Positions 1 to 6,937 of a DNA stretch of 64,000 bases are shown here, piece by piece. The stretch lies in assembly GCF_006346395.1 (NCBI RefSeq), contig NZ_VDMS01000002.1, forward strand, positions 620,001 to 684,000, given 5' to 3'. The notes beneath the pieces are model-generated. The model searched no databases and was not told the DNA's origin. It saw nothing but the letters and a program-made list of their open reading frames with translations. The translations under genes were made by a program, and so were the position numbers. This DNA is from Nocardioides plantarum (lineage in GTDB: Bacteria > Actinomycetota > Actinomycetes > Propionibacteriales > Nocardioidaceae). How positions within the stretch are numbered: the first letter of the stretch is position 1; the number at the start of each line of letters is the position of its first letter.

Positions 1-716
1 AGCTCCTCGACGTACTGACCCTCCTGGGCGTCGAGGAAGACGACCTGGTCGCAGCCCTGCGCGGTGGCCTCCTGCTGCGCGACCAGCGAGCTGGCGTAGT
101 TGCCACCGGTCTTGGCCGCACCCATGCCGCCGCGACCGGCGCGCGTGTAGTCGGTCGAGAGCCACAGCGTGACCGGCTTGACGCCGCCCTTGAAGTAGGC
201 GCCGGCGGGGCTCGCGATGACCATGAACGTCACGTGCTGCGCCGGGCGGACGCCGAGGAACGCCTCGCTGGCGAACATGAACGGCCGCAGGTAGAGGCTC
301 TTCTCCCCACCACCGACGCTGTTGTCGGGCACCCACCGCTGGTCGACCTCGACCAGCCGGTCGACCGCGGCCACGAAGTCGTCGACCTCGAGCACGGGCA
401 GCGCGAGCCGGTGGCTCGAGCGCACCATCCGCGCGGCGTTCTCCTCGGGCCGGAAGGTGTGGATCGACCCGTCGTCGTGCCGGTAGGCCTTCATGCCCTC
501 GAAGGTCTCCTGCGCGTAGTGCAGGACCGCCGTCGCCGGGTCGAGCGTCAGCGGGCCGTACGGCGTCACGCGGGCCGCGTGCCAGCCCTCGCTCGGCGTC
601 CACTCGATGGTGACCATGTGGTCGGTGAAGTGGGTGCCGAACCCGGGGTTGGCCAGGATCTCGGCCAGCCGCTCGTCGGACACGGGCGCAGTCGACAGGG
701 TGGTGCTGAAGTCCAT
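1..716 (-). CDS. ilvE: Branched-chain amino acid aminotransferase, C-terminus off the window
   Basis: This enzyme performs the last step of valine, leucine and isoleucine synthesis, moving an amino group from glutamate to the branched-chain 2-oxo acid with PLP. The first 238 codons are visible and the rest lies left of base 1. The motif GAAKTGGNYASS gives the PLP-binding lysine at about residue 202, and the GPLTLDP and FEGMKAYR segments are typical of class IV (D-type fold) transaminases. The ATG at 716 follows a TACCTT -10 box (724-729 on this strand) by 7 nt, so the mRNA is probably leaderless. It lies downstream of leuB on the same strand with a 120-bp gap that holds this promoter. Confidence 0.95.
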   Translation of the reverse strand, partial: MDFSTTLSTAPVSDERLAEILANPGFGTHFTDHMVTIEWTPSEGWHAARVTPYGPLTLDPATAVLHYAQETFEGMKAYRHDDGSIHTFRPEENAARMVRSSHRLALPVLEVDDFVAAVDRLVEVDQRWVPDNSVGGGEKSLYLRPFMFASEAFLGVRPAQHVTFMVIASPAGAYFKGGVKPVTLWLSTDYTRAGRGGMGAAKTGGNYASSLVAQQEATAQGCDQVVFLDAQEGQYVEE

Positions 717-836
717 GGCAGACAAGGTAGTCGGGCTTCCTACGAGTGGGCAGGTGCGGTGCACCAGCGTGTGGCCGTGCTGGTTGTCCGAACCGCCATG
801 GCGGAGTGGTGGTGGGGTGACCGCCGGCCCCCGGGC

Positions 837-1886
837 TCAGCCCAACCGCGACGCGATCGCGTCGCCGACCTCCGCCGTACGACGGGGGGCGGCCGGGGTG
901 CGGTCGGCGAGGTCGGCGATGGCCGCGGCCTCGACGGCGCCGGCGGCGTCGGGGTGACCCAGGTGGTCGAGCAGGAGCGCCACCGACAGGATCGCCGCGG
1001 TGGGGTCGGCCTTCTGCTGCCCGGCGATGTCGGGCGCGGAGCCGTGGACGGGCTCGAACATCGACGGGGCGGTGCGGTCGGGGTTGACGTTGCCGGAGGC
1101 GGCCAGGCCGATGCCGCCGGTGATGGCGGCGGCCAGGTCGGTGACGATGTCGCCGAAGAGGTTGTCGGTGACGATCACGTCGAAGCGGGCGGGGTCGGTC
1201 GTCAGGAAGATCATGGCGGCGTCGACGTGCATGTAGTCGACGCTGACCTCGGGGAACTCCGCGGCGACCTGCTGGGTCAGCCGCCACCACACCGCACCGG
1301 CGTGCACGAGCACGTTGGTCTTGTGGACCAGGGTGAGCTTCTTGCGCGGACGGCGCTGGGCGCGGGCGAAGGCGTCGCGGACGACGCGCTCGACCCCGTA
1401 GGCGGTGTTGACCGAGACCTCGGTGGCGATCTCGGCCGGGGTGCCGACGCGCAGGGCGCCGCCGTTGCCCGTGTAGGGGCCCTCGGTGCCCTCGCGGACC
1501 ACGACGAAGTCGACGTCGCCGGGGTTGGCCAGCGGCGAGACGGCACCGGGGTAGATCTTCGAGGGGCGCAGGTTGACGTAGTGGTCGAGCTCGAAGCGCA
1601 GCCGCAGCAGGAGCCCGCGCTCGAGGATGCCGGGCGGCAGGTTGGGGTCGTTGGGCTTGCCGCCCACCGCACCCAGCAGGATCGCGTCGTGACCGCGGAT
1701 CTCCTCGAGCACCGTGTCGGGCAGCACCTCGCCGGTCGCGAGGTAGCGCTCCGCGCCGAGGTCGTACGTCGTCTGCTCGAACGTCACGCCGGCCGGTGCG
1801 GCGACCTCGAGGACCTTGAGGGCCTCGGCGGTCACCTCCGGGCCGATGCCGTCGCCGCCGATGACTGCCAGCTTCACTGTGCTCAT
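837..1886 (-). CDS. leuB: 3-isopropylmalate dehydrogenase
   Basis: This NAD-dependent enzyme oxidises and decarboxylates 3-isopropylmalate in leucine synthesis. The 349-residue length is normal. The start [18 protein letters not shown] and the conserved C-terminal half ([13 protein letters not shown], then a glycine-rich segment) mark the isocitrate/isopropylmalate dehydrogenase family. The ATG has no Shine-Dalgarno sequence. A TAGCGT box (1894-1899) lies 7 nt upstream and overlaps the stop codon of the small gene before it. leuB may therefore be made both from a leaderless transcript of its own and by read-through or translational coupling from the small gene, which ends 10 nt upstream. ilvE follows. 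Confidence 0.95.
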   Translation of the reverse strand: MSTVKLAVIGGDGIGPEVTAEALKVLEVAAPAGVTFEQTTYDLGAERYLATGEVLPDTVLEEIRGHDAILLGAVGGKPNDPNLPPGILERGLLLRLRFELDHYVNLRPSKIYPGAVSPLANPGDVDFVVVREGTEGPYTGNGGALRVGTPAEIATEVSVNTAYGVERVVRDAFARAQRRPRKKLTLVHKTNVLVHAGAVWWRLTQQVAAEFPEVSVDYMHVDAAMIFLTTDPARFDVIVTDNLFGDIVTDLAAAITGGIGLAASGNVNPDRTAPSMFEPVHGSAPDIAGQQKADPTAAILSVALLLDHLGHPDAAGAVEAAAIADLADRTPAAPRRTAEVGDAIASRLG

Positions 1887-1896
1887 GGGAGAAACG

Positions 1897-2016
1897 CTAG
1901 TTGTCGTCGGGCTGCGGGCTCGCGGTGTCCCACCTGTCGAAGGACGCCTGGACCCCGTTGGGCCGGTCGTCGTCGCGGTTCTTGGCAGGGCCCCACTCGG
2001 GGTACATGTCGTACAT
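1897..2016 (-). CDS. Small 39-residue protein upstream of leuB
   Basis: A 39-codon reading frame begins [20 protein letters not shown] and ends [10 protein letters not shown]. It has a strong ribosome-binding site (AGAGGAG, 6 nt before the ATG at 2016) and stops 10 nt before leuB. The protein is acidic, rich in Asp, Pro and Tyr, with no transmembrane segment or signal peptide. I do not recognise a family. The good ribosome-binding site, its position between the leucine leader and leuB, and the fact that its stop codon forms part of the putative leuB -10 box argue for a real gene. It could serve mainly to couple translation into leuB or be a functional microprotein. Confidence 0.6.
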   Translation of the reverse strand: MYDMYPEWGPAKNRDDDRPNGVQASFDRWDTASPQPDDN

Positions 2017-2229
2017 CGTTCGCTCCTCTGGTCGCGGGTCGACGAGCTGGTCGCCGGGCAGTGCGGGTCACGCCCGGAGATGTCCCCGCGGAGGGGTACC
2101 CGTGGATCGCACGGGGTGGATGCCTGCGACGAGCGGATCGCGCTGAGGGGCCGAGGGACCTGGCCGCCGCGAGGACATCACCGGGAGTGGTGAGTGGCGA
2201 GGCCAGGAGTGCTGGGAGCACGAGAACCA

Positions 2230-2284
2230 CCGCAACGGGGTGGCCTCACGCCGCAGGATCTAGTCCTGCGTGGCCCCGTTGCGG
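2230..2284 (-). promoter_or_regulatory. Hairpin of the leu leader (putative attenuator)
   Basis: In the minus-strand transcript an 11-bp outer stem (CCGCAACGGGG, 2274-2284, with CCCCGTTGCGG, 2230-2240) encloses a 7-bp inner stem (CGCAGGA/TCCTGCG, 2252-2258 with 2264-2270). The stop codon of the leader peptide (2260-2262) sits in the apical loop. A ribosome finishing or stalling on the leader peptide would therefore decide whether this structure forms. No clear U-tract follows, so it may be a pausing or antitermination element rather than a simple terminator. Attenuation by branched-chain leader peptides is established in actinobacteria; the mechanism here is inferred. Confidence 0.6.
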
Positions 2285-2313
2285 CACTCGATAAGTACGA
2301 ACACGCTCCGCAT
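2260..2313 (-). CDS. Branched-chain amino acid leader peptide upstream of leuB
   Basis: A 17-codon frame reads MRSVFVLIECRNGATQD and stops at TAG. The run Val-Phe-Val-Leu-Ile places four branched-chain codons near the start, as expected of a peptide whose translation senses charged tRNA. A TAGGGT -10 box (2323-2328) lies 9 nt before the ATG, so the transcript would have almost no leader before the peptide. The peptide overlaps the 5' arm of the strong hairpin at 2230-2284. It is about 240 nt upstream of the small gene that precedes leuB. Confidence 0.62.
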   Translation of the reverse strand: MRSVFVLIECRNGATQD

Positions 2314-2322
2314 GGTGAGCCG

Positions 2323-2328
2323 ACCCTA
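2323..2328 (-). promoter_or_regulatory. -10 box of the leu leader transcript
   Basis: TAGGGT on the minus strand, 9 nt before the leader-peptide ATG at 2313, fits the actinobacterial TANNNT consensus. No convincing -35 hexamer was seen. Confidence 0.45.
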
Positions 2329-2388
2329 GGACGCGCCTGCCGACCGCCGCCACCCACTCGGCCGAACTGTTCGTATGGCGAGACGCGG

Positions 2389-2405
2389 GTCCCATCATGG
2401 GAGAC
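2389..2405. promoter_or_regulatory. Palindromic operator candidate upstream of the leu leader
   Basis: GTCCCATCATGGGAGAC is a near-perfect palindrome lying 76-92 bp upstream of the leu leader peptide and 20 bp upstream of the divergent methyltransferase ATG. A closely similar 17-mer, GTCCCACATGGTGGGAC, lies upstream of the ilvB leader at 33442-33458. The shared sequence and position suggest one transcription factor acting on both branched-chain operons. NdgR/LtbR-type IclR regulators are the known class for leu genes in actinobacteria, but I cannot assign this site to them. Confidence 0.45.
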
Positions 2406-2424
2406 CCGGGGAAACACTCGTCGC

Positions 2425-3018
2425 ATGAGCGCCTCCCCCGACCTCCCCGACGTGGTCGAGCGCGCGTTCGCGGTCTCCCGGCGCGCCGGCTACGTCTCCT
2501 TCTGCCGCAACGAGACCGGCCGGCTGCTGGCGATGCTCGCCGCCACCCGCGACGGCACGATGGCCGAGTTCGGCACCGGCTGCGGCGTCGGTACGGCGTG
2601 GCTGCGGTCCGGCGTACGCGGCGAGAAGGCGCGGATCGTCACCGCCGAGCTCGACCCCCGCCTGGCCCGCGCGGCCGCGGAGATCTTCGTGGACGACGAC
2701 CAGGTCGAGGTGCTCGCCGCCGACTGGTCGACGCTGCTCGACAAGGGCCCGTTCTCGCTGCTCTTCCTCGACTCCGGCCAGGCCGACGGCGGCTGGAGCA
2801 GCGACGGCAGCGAGGTCGGCGTCGACGCCGTCGCCGACCTGGTCGAGGACGGCGGCATCGTGGTGCTCGACGACTTCACCCCGTGCGAGGGCTGGCCGCC
2901 GATCACCTACGGCCGCGTCGACTCCCTGCGCGAGCAGTGGCTCACCGACGAGCGGTTCACCGCCGTCGAGGTGATGGTCGCCCCCGACGCCGCCACCATC
3001 ATCGCCACCAAGCGATAG
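2425..3018 (+). CDS. SAM-dependent methyltransferase (O-methyltransferase-like)
   Basis: A 197-residue class I methyltransferase. The SAM-binding glycine loop EFGTGCGVG is at residues 48-56, the acidic residue after beta-2 is in TAELDP (about 75), and LLFLDSGQADG (about 112-122) fills the position of motif IV. A second acidic pair, VLDDF, follows in the C-terminal half. The overall pattern resembles the catechol/caffeoyl-CoA O-methyltransferase fold, but the substrate cannot be read from the sequence. The ATG at 2425 is chosen because the protein motifs start soon after it and GGGGAAA lies about 10 nt upstream. The gene diverges from the leu leader and is followed at once by a hairpin. Confidence 0.8.
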   Translation: MSASPDLPDVVERAFAVSRRAGYVSFCRNETGRLLAMLAATRDGTMAEFGTGCGVGTAWLRSGVRGEKARIVTAELDPRLARAAAEIFVDDDQVEVLAADWSTLLDKGPFSLLFLDSGQADGGWSSDGSEVGVDAVADLVEDGGIVVLDDFTPCEGWPPITYGRVDSLREQWLTDERFTAVEVMVAPDAATIIATKR

Positions 3019-3048
3019 TCGTCTCAGCGAGGAACGAGCTGAGACGAC
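3018..3048 (+). terminator. Hairpin terminator after the methyltransferase gene
   Basis: A perfect 11-bp stem, GTCGTCTCAGC with GCTGAGACGAC, and a 9-nt loop begin on the last base of the stop codon. There is no T-run, which is common in high-GC actinobacteria. Confidence 0.6.
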
Positions 3049-3057
3049 GGCCATCGC

Positions 3058-3117
3058 GCAGGTCGAGCAAGCGCAGCGACCGAGGAACGAGGTCGCGAAG
3101 CGCGTCGAGACCACCGC
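3058..3117. repeat. Family B intergenic repeat
   Basis: On the minus strand this reads GGTCTCGACGCGCTTCGCGA and continues through TCGTTCCTCGGTCGCTGCGC to GCTTGCTCGACCTGCG. A diverged copy lies at 49965-50024, after pepN. It is an imperfect long palindrome with GGTCTCGA at one end. Confidence 0.6.
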
Positions 3118-3210
3118 AGGCACCGACCGACCCACGGCCAGCCCGCGAGGAACGGACCTGCGACCCGTTCAGTGCCTGGGCGCAGCGACGGCGGACAAAG
3201 CCGGAAGCGC

Positions 3211-3329
3211 CTCGAGACCACCGCAGACACGTCGGTCGAGGTGCGAGGCGCCCCAGCGCCGAGCCTCGAGACCACCGCAGACACGTCGGTCGAGGTGCGA
3301 GGCGCCCCAGCGCCGAGCCTCGAGACCAC
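3211..3329. repeat. 54-bp tandem repeat of family A
   Basis: A 54-bp unit starting CTCGAGACCACCGCAGACAC and ending CCAGCGCCGAGC occurs twice exactly (3211-3264 and 3265-3318), followed by the start of a third copy. Each unit contains the family A core CGGTCGAGGTGCGAGG, also seen near 3580, 6895, 14280 and 49860. Confidence 0.75.
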
Positions 3330-3429
3330 CGCGGCCGATGTCGTCGAGCTCGATGTCGGCGTCGCCGTCCGGGTCGGGTTGGGTCGGTTGCCGCTGGCCC
3401 GGCGACTCGGCCCATCCGGGCGGTGTCTG

Positions 3430-3470
3430 AGCCACCGAACCCAGGCCCCCCGACCGGCCGTTCGGTGGCT
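3430..3470. terminator. Hairpin between the methyltransferase and FHA genes
   Basis: A perfect 11-bp inverted repeat, AGCCACCGAAC with GTTCGGTGGCT, and a 19-nt loop. It lies about 130 bp past the FHA stop codon and could end the minus-strand signalling operon. Confidence 0.4.
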
Positions 3471-3545
3471 GACTCACCGCCCACGGCCGGGACCACCGCG
3501 GGCACCGACCGCCCGATCACGTGGTCGAGTCCGCAGACCGGCTGC

Positions 3546-3595
3546 GGTGGTCTCGAGGCTCCTCGCTGGGGCTCGTCGCACCTCGACCGACGTGA
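3546..3595. repeat. Family A repeat, inverted copy
   Basis: GGTGGTCTCGAGGCTCCTCG followed by CTCGTCGCACCTCGACCGAC is the reverse orientation of the unit at 3211-3329 and ends 7 bp before the FHA stop codon. Confidence 0.65.
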
Positions 3596-3601
3596 GAGTG
3601 C

Positions 3602-4357
3602 TCAGATCTCGCCGGGCGCGGCCTTCCTGATGACGATCCGGGTCCAGGCGCCGACGTAGACGCGCTCGTCGGGACGGACCTCGGTCTTCTGGCCCGGTGG
3701 CACCGGGGTCGTCGGGAGGGCGCCGAGGGCACCGCCGACGTAGGTGCCGTTGGAGGATCCGAGGTCCTCGACGAACCAGCGCTGGCCGTCGGTGGTGAGC
3801 TGGGCGTGGCGGCGGCTGATGCCGGTGTCGCTGCCGAGGTCGAGGTCGGGGCTGATGCCGCGGCTCCTGGAGGCGCGCCCGATGAGGATCGAGGTGTGCC
3901 GCAGCGGCGTCACGGTCGGCAGGCCGGGCGAGGGCAGGGGGTCGGTGCTCTGCTGGTCGGCGTACCAGTCGGGGTCGATCCAGATCTCGGCCACCCAGCT
4001 GGCCGAGGGGGCTGCCGAGGTGTTGACCGGGGTCTCGACAGGCTCGACCACCGATCCCTCGTTGGTCGAGCCTGTCGGGACCGGCAGGTCGAGCGCGCTC
4101 GGCGCCGGCTCGACCGGGCGGGGCCGGGCGCCGGTGGTGAAGTCGTAGCCGCAGTTCTCGCAGAACAGCGCGTTGGCCGGGTTGCCCGTACCGCAGCTCG
4201 GGCACTGGTCGGCGACCGCGATCCCCTCGGTCGTGGGCAGCATCCCGGTGTCGTCGGGCGACGCCACAGGCACCGCCGCCGGACCCATCGCGATGCCGCA
4301 GGTGTCGCAGTAGTCGGTGGCCTGGGAGGCGTGCCCGGCTGGGCAGGTCTGGCTCAT
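3602..4357 (-). CDS. Zinc-ribbon FHA-domain protein
   Basis: A 251-residue soluble protein, the probable phospho-threonine reader of the kinase pathway encoded upstream. Two zinc ribbons lie at the N-terminus (Cys5/17/20 with His9 nearby, and Cys52/55/66/69). A proline-rich linker follows. The FHA domain is at about 156-235 with the phosphopeptide-binding residues intact (IGR, SRRH, SSNGT). Actinobacterial PknG acts through the FHA proteins GarA/OdhI, so this may be an analogue, but GarA has no zinc ribbons and the match is inferred. It is the last gene of the cluster, starting 10 nt after the VWA gene ends. Linker residues 94-110 are encoded by an inserted palindromic repeat. Confidence 0.88.
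   Translation of the reverse strand: MSQTCPAGHASQATDYCDTCGIAMGPAAVPVASPDDTGMLPTTEGIAVADQCPSCGTGNPANALFCENCGYDFTTGARPRPVEPAPSALDLPVPTGSTNEGSVVEPVETPVNTSAAPSASWVAEIWIDPDWYADQQSTDPLPSPGLPTVTPLRHTSILIGRASRSRGISPDLDLGSDTGISRRHAQLTTDGQRWFVEDLGSSNGTYVGGALGALPTTPVPPGQKTEVRPDERVYVGAWTRIVIRKAAPGEI
4031..4082. repeat. Family C palindrome inside the FHA gene
   Basis: GGTCTCGACAGGCTCGACCA and its inverted copy TGGTCGAGCCTGTCGGGACC (one mismatch) form a 20-bp stem in the coding sequence. On the minus strand it is read in frame as PTGSTNEGSVVEPVET, in the linker between the zinc ribbons and the FHA domain. Confidence 0.8.
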
Positions 4358-4367
4358 CTCTTCTGGC

Positions 4368-5648
4368 TCACTTCTTGATCCGGGTGGTCTTGGTGGACGC
4401 GGTGTCGAGGGCCATCTCGTCGGCCTTGTCGACGGTGCGCTTGAGCTTGACGGTGCCCTCGGCCTCGCTCTCGACGTCGACGACCTTGCGCAGCTTGGAG
4501 GTCGCCTCGTCGTTGCCGGTGGCGGCGGCGAGCTGGACGGCGCGGCCGAGCTTGGTCGTCGCGGTGGCCTCGTCCCCGGCGGCCTTGGCGGCCAGGCCCT
4601 CCTGGATCATCGCGGCGAGCTCGGTCTGCCCGGTGTAGTGGGCGACCTGCTGGTCGATCTTGGCGGTGAGCTCGGAGTCGCCGGACCAGGTCGCCTTGAC
4701 CAGCGCCTGGGTGAGGACGTCGTCGCCGATGGCGAGCTGCACGCGGGCGGCGAGCTGCTCCTGGCCGATCGCCTTGGCGGCGACCCGCACAGCCACGTGG
4801 TAGTCGCGAGACTCGTCGGACCACGCGCCAGTCGGGTAGGACCCGGTGAGCGGGTTGACCGGCGTACGGCGGGCGGTGAGGTCCTCGACGGTGGGAGCGA
4901 CCTGGCGCACGAAGAGCACCTGCGCCCCCTGGGGCGCCCAGACCCGCAGCTGGGCGTCGGCCACGCCGCGCGACATGGAGGCCTGCATCATCTCGCGGAA
5001 CTGGGCGACCATCTGGTCGGGCGAGGGGATGATGTCGACGGTGCCGAGCAGGGCCTGGGAGATGCGGCGCAGCTCCTGCACCTGCCAGTCGGTGCCGGCG
5101 CCGCGGCAGTCGCACTGGAAGTAGCCGGTGGCCCGCGCGATGGCGGCGTCGAGCTTGCCGACGTCCTCGCGGTTCTCGCCGTCGGTGAGCAGGATCGCGT
5201 GGCGCTGGGTCAGTCCCTCGATGGAGCCGAAGAGCTGGCCGGCGAGGTCGAGCCAGGTGCTCATCGCGGTGCCGCCGCTGCCGACGAAGCGGGCGATCGC
5301 ACGCTGTGCCTCGGCGCGGGTCTCGGCGTTGGCCTGCACCATGCCCGGACCGGAGGAGACCTGCGGGTAGGCCAGCATCGCCCGGTCGGAGCCGGCGATG
5401 ACGGCGAACCAGACCCCGTCGAGGATCTCGCCGACCGCGGTCGTCGCCGCGTCGCGCGCGGCGGCCATCGTCGCCGGGCCCATCGACCCCGACGTGTCGA
5501 CCATGATCACCTCGCCGGCCGACCCGCTGCCGGTGCCGGTCGTGACCGACCCCGCCCCGGTGCAGGTGACGGTGACGATGGCGTTGACGTCGGTGCCACC
5601 GTCGGGCAGGAACTCGTTCTGGTAGGCGGTCGCGGTGAACTCAGCCAT
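4368..5648 (-). CDS. von Willebrand factor A domain protein
   Basis: A 426-residue protein with an N-terminal VWA domain. The MIDAS metal site is visible as VDTSGSMG (Asp51) and LLTDGENRED. The C-terminal part is predicted to be helical and contains several charged repeats, then ends STKTTRIKK. There is no signal peptide or membrane segment. VWA proteins often work with AAA ATPases and with kinase/PP2C pairs, for example the TerY-type systems, and all of those partners are encoded here. The ATG at 5648 has a GGGAGAG ribosome-binding site and overlaps the end of the PP2C gene by 8 nt, indicating coupled translation. Confidence 0.85.
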   Translation of the reverse strand: MAEFTATAYQNEFLPDGGTDVNAIVTVTCTGAGSVTTGTGSGSAGEVIMVDTSGSMGPATMAAARDAATTAVGEILDGVWFAVIAGSDRAMLAYPQVSSGPGMVQANAETRAEAQRAIARFVGSGGTAMSTWLDLAGQLFGSIEGLTQRHAILLTDGENREDVGKLDAAIARATGYFQCDCRGAGTDWQVQELRRISQALLGTVDIIPSPDQMVAQFREMMQASMSRGVADAQLRVWAPQGAQVLFVRQVAPTVEDLTARRTPVNPLTGSYPTGAWSDESRDYHVAVRVAAKAIGQEQLAARVQLAIGDDVLTQALVKATWSGDSELTAKIDQQVAHYTGQTELAAMIQEGLAAKAAGDEATATTKLGRAVQLAAATGNDEATSKLRKVVDVESEAEGTVKLKRTVDKADEMALDTASTKTTRIKK

Positions 5649-6777
5649 GGGTCTCTCCCTCGTCGGTAGCGGAATCATGCCCTGTCGTCCCGGCCGGAGT
5701 CCCGGTCGGAGTCCCGGCCGGCGGGCCGACCCGGGCGAGGGCGACGGTGATGTTGTCCATGCCCCCGCGGCCGTTGGCGAACGCGACCAGGGCGACGGCC
5801 AGGGCCATCGGGTCGTCGGTCGCGGCGGCGGCGACCTGCTCGGCGAGCTGCGCGGGCTCGGAGGCGTAGTTCCAGAGCCCGTCGGAGCACACCAGCAGCC
5901 AGCCGGGGCCGGTCACGGTGGTCTCGGTCAGGTGGGGCACCAGGTCGGGGGCGTCGATGCCGAGCCAGCGGGTGATGGCGTGTCCCTGGGGACCCTCCTC
6001 GGCGGCCTTGCGGTCCATGCCCGCCGCGATCTGGACCTGCGCCACGGAGTCGTCGACCGACAGCTGCACCCCCGGCTGCCCGTCGGGGAGCCAGTAGGCA
6101 CGGGAGTCGCCGATGTTGGCGACGTGGAGCCGAGACCCCTCGAGCACCCCGACGACGTACGTCGCCGACGGCGGCTTGGTGGACCCCTCGGGGGTCAGCG
6201 CCACGATGGCCGACTGAGCGGCCCGCACCGACTCGGCGAACACCCGGGCGACCGCGGCGTTGCGGCTCTCGTCGGTGCCCATGCCGGCCGGGAGCGGGGT
6301 GAAGAGCACGTCGCGAGCGGCCTTGGCCCCCGCGAGCGAGGCCACGTGGGAGTCGTCGGTGTTCGAGACGCCGTCGAGGACGACGAGGACGGCCCGGTCG
6401 GGGGCCTGGGCGTGCAGCGCCATCGCGTCCTCGTTGCGCGAGTGGCGCAGGCCGCGGTCGCACACCCCGGCCACCCACGGCACCGGCTGCTCGCGGAAGT
6501 GGTCGCGCTCGCTGGGCTGCTTGGTGCCGCACGAGCCGCAGTATCCGTCGGGTCCCACCTCGGCCCCGCACTGGAAGCAGGGGCGCGGGCCGCCACCGGC
6601 GACCGCCGCCCGGGCACCGGGACCACGCGTCGCCGCCGTCATCTCGAACGGCGAGGCCTCCTGCGAGACGTCGACGGGCGCCGCGACCGGCGCCGGCGCG
6701 GTGCCGACCGGCTTGCCGCAGGCCTCGCAGAACGCGGCGCCGTCCGCGAGGGGCTCGGCGCAGTGGGGACAGGTCAC
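5641..6777 (-). CDS. PP2C-family protein phosphatase with zinc ribbons
   Basis: A 378-residue Ser/Thr phosphatase, likely to reverse the action of the neighbouring kinase. Two zinc ribbons (Cys3/6/17/20 and Cys67/70/80/83) precede the PP2C domain. The metal-binding motifs are intact: RHSRNEDA (about 111-118), VLDGV (134-138), NIGDSRAYWL, CSDGLWN and GGMDNITVAL. The C-terminus is a Thr/Gly/Pro tail. It has no membrane segment, unlike the usual PstP type, so it should be cytosolic. A family A palindrome lies in the gap between pknG and this gene. Confidence 0.9.
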   Translation of the reverse strand: MTCPHCAEPLADGAAFCEACGKPVGTAPAPVAAPVDVSQEASPFEMTAATRGPGARAAVAGGGPRPCFQCGAEVGPDGYCGSCGTKQPSERDHFREQPVPWVAGVCDRGLRHSRNEDAMALHAQAPDRAVLVVLDGVSNTDDSHVASLAGAKAARDVLFTPLPAGMGTDESRNAAVARVFAESVRAAQSAIVALTPEGSTKPPSATYVVGVLEGSRLHVANIGDSRAYWLPDGQPGVQLSVDDSVAQVQIAAGMDRKAAEEGPQGHAITRWLGIDAPDLVPHLTETTVTGPGWLLVCSDGLWNYASEPAQLAEQVAAAATDDPMALAVALVAFANGRGGMDNITVALARVGPPAGTPTGTPAGTTGHDSATDEGETHG

Positions 6778-6836
6778 GGTTGCTCGTCTCTGGTCGGTAC
6801 GGCGGGGTGGTCGGGTTGGGTGGTCCGGTTGCGGAG

Positions 6837-6927
6837 GTCTCGAGGCTCGTCGCCGGGGCTCCTCGCACCTCGACCGGCGTCGTGGGCCGACGGCGGTCGA
6901 GGTGCGAGCGCAGCGAGCCTCGAGACC
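6837..6927. repeat. Family A inverted repeat between pknG and the PP2C gene
   Basis: GGTCTCGAGGCTCG plus CGCACCTCGACCG faces CGGTCGAGGTGCGAGCG plus CGAGCCTCGAGACC. The two halves can fold into a hairpin with about 30-bp arms, starting roughly 10 nt after the pknG stop codon. Confidence 0.75.
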
Positions 6928-6937
6928 CCGTCGCCCC

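Larger units (their letters stand above)
3049..3601. other. Non-coding block filled with palindromic repeats
   Basis: No frame here has a ribosome-binding site or recognisable protein. It holds a family B repeat (3058-3117), a 54-bp tandem family A repeat (3211-3329), a hairpin at 3430-3470 and an inverted family A copy (3546-3595). It separates the methyltransferase from the convergent FHA gene. Confidence 0.6.

Noticed and set aside
234-2294. Long plus-strand open frame across ilvE, leuB and the leader
   Set aside because: It is antisense to ilvE and leuB, has low-complexity Arg/Gly/Val/Asp-rich translation, and no ribosome-binding site. High GC at third positions creates such frames.
3211-3329. 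Possible CRISPR array
   Set aside because: Head-to-tail identical 54-bp units have no unique spacers.
3172-3630. 152-residue plus-strand frame in the repeat block
   Set aside because: It translates the 54-bp repeat (LETTADTSVEVRGAPAPS repeated) and has no ribosome-binding site.
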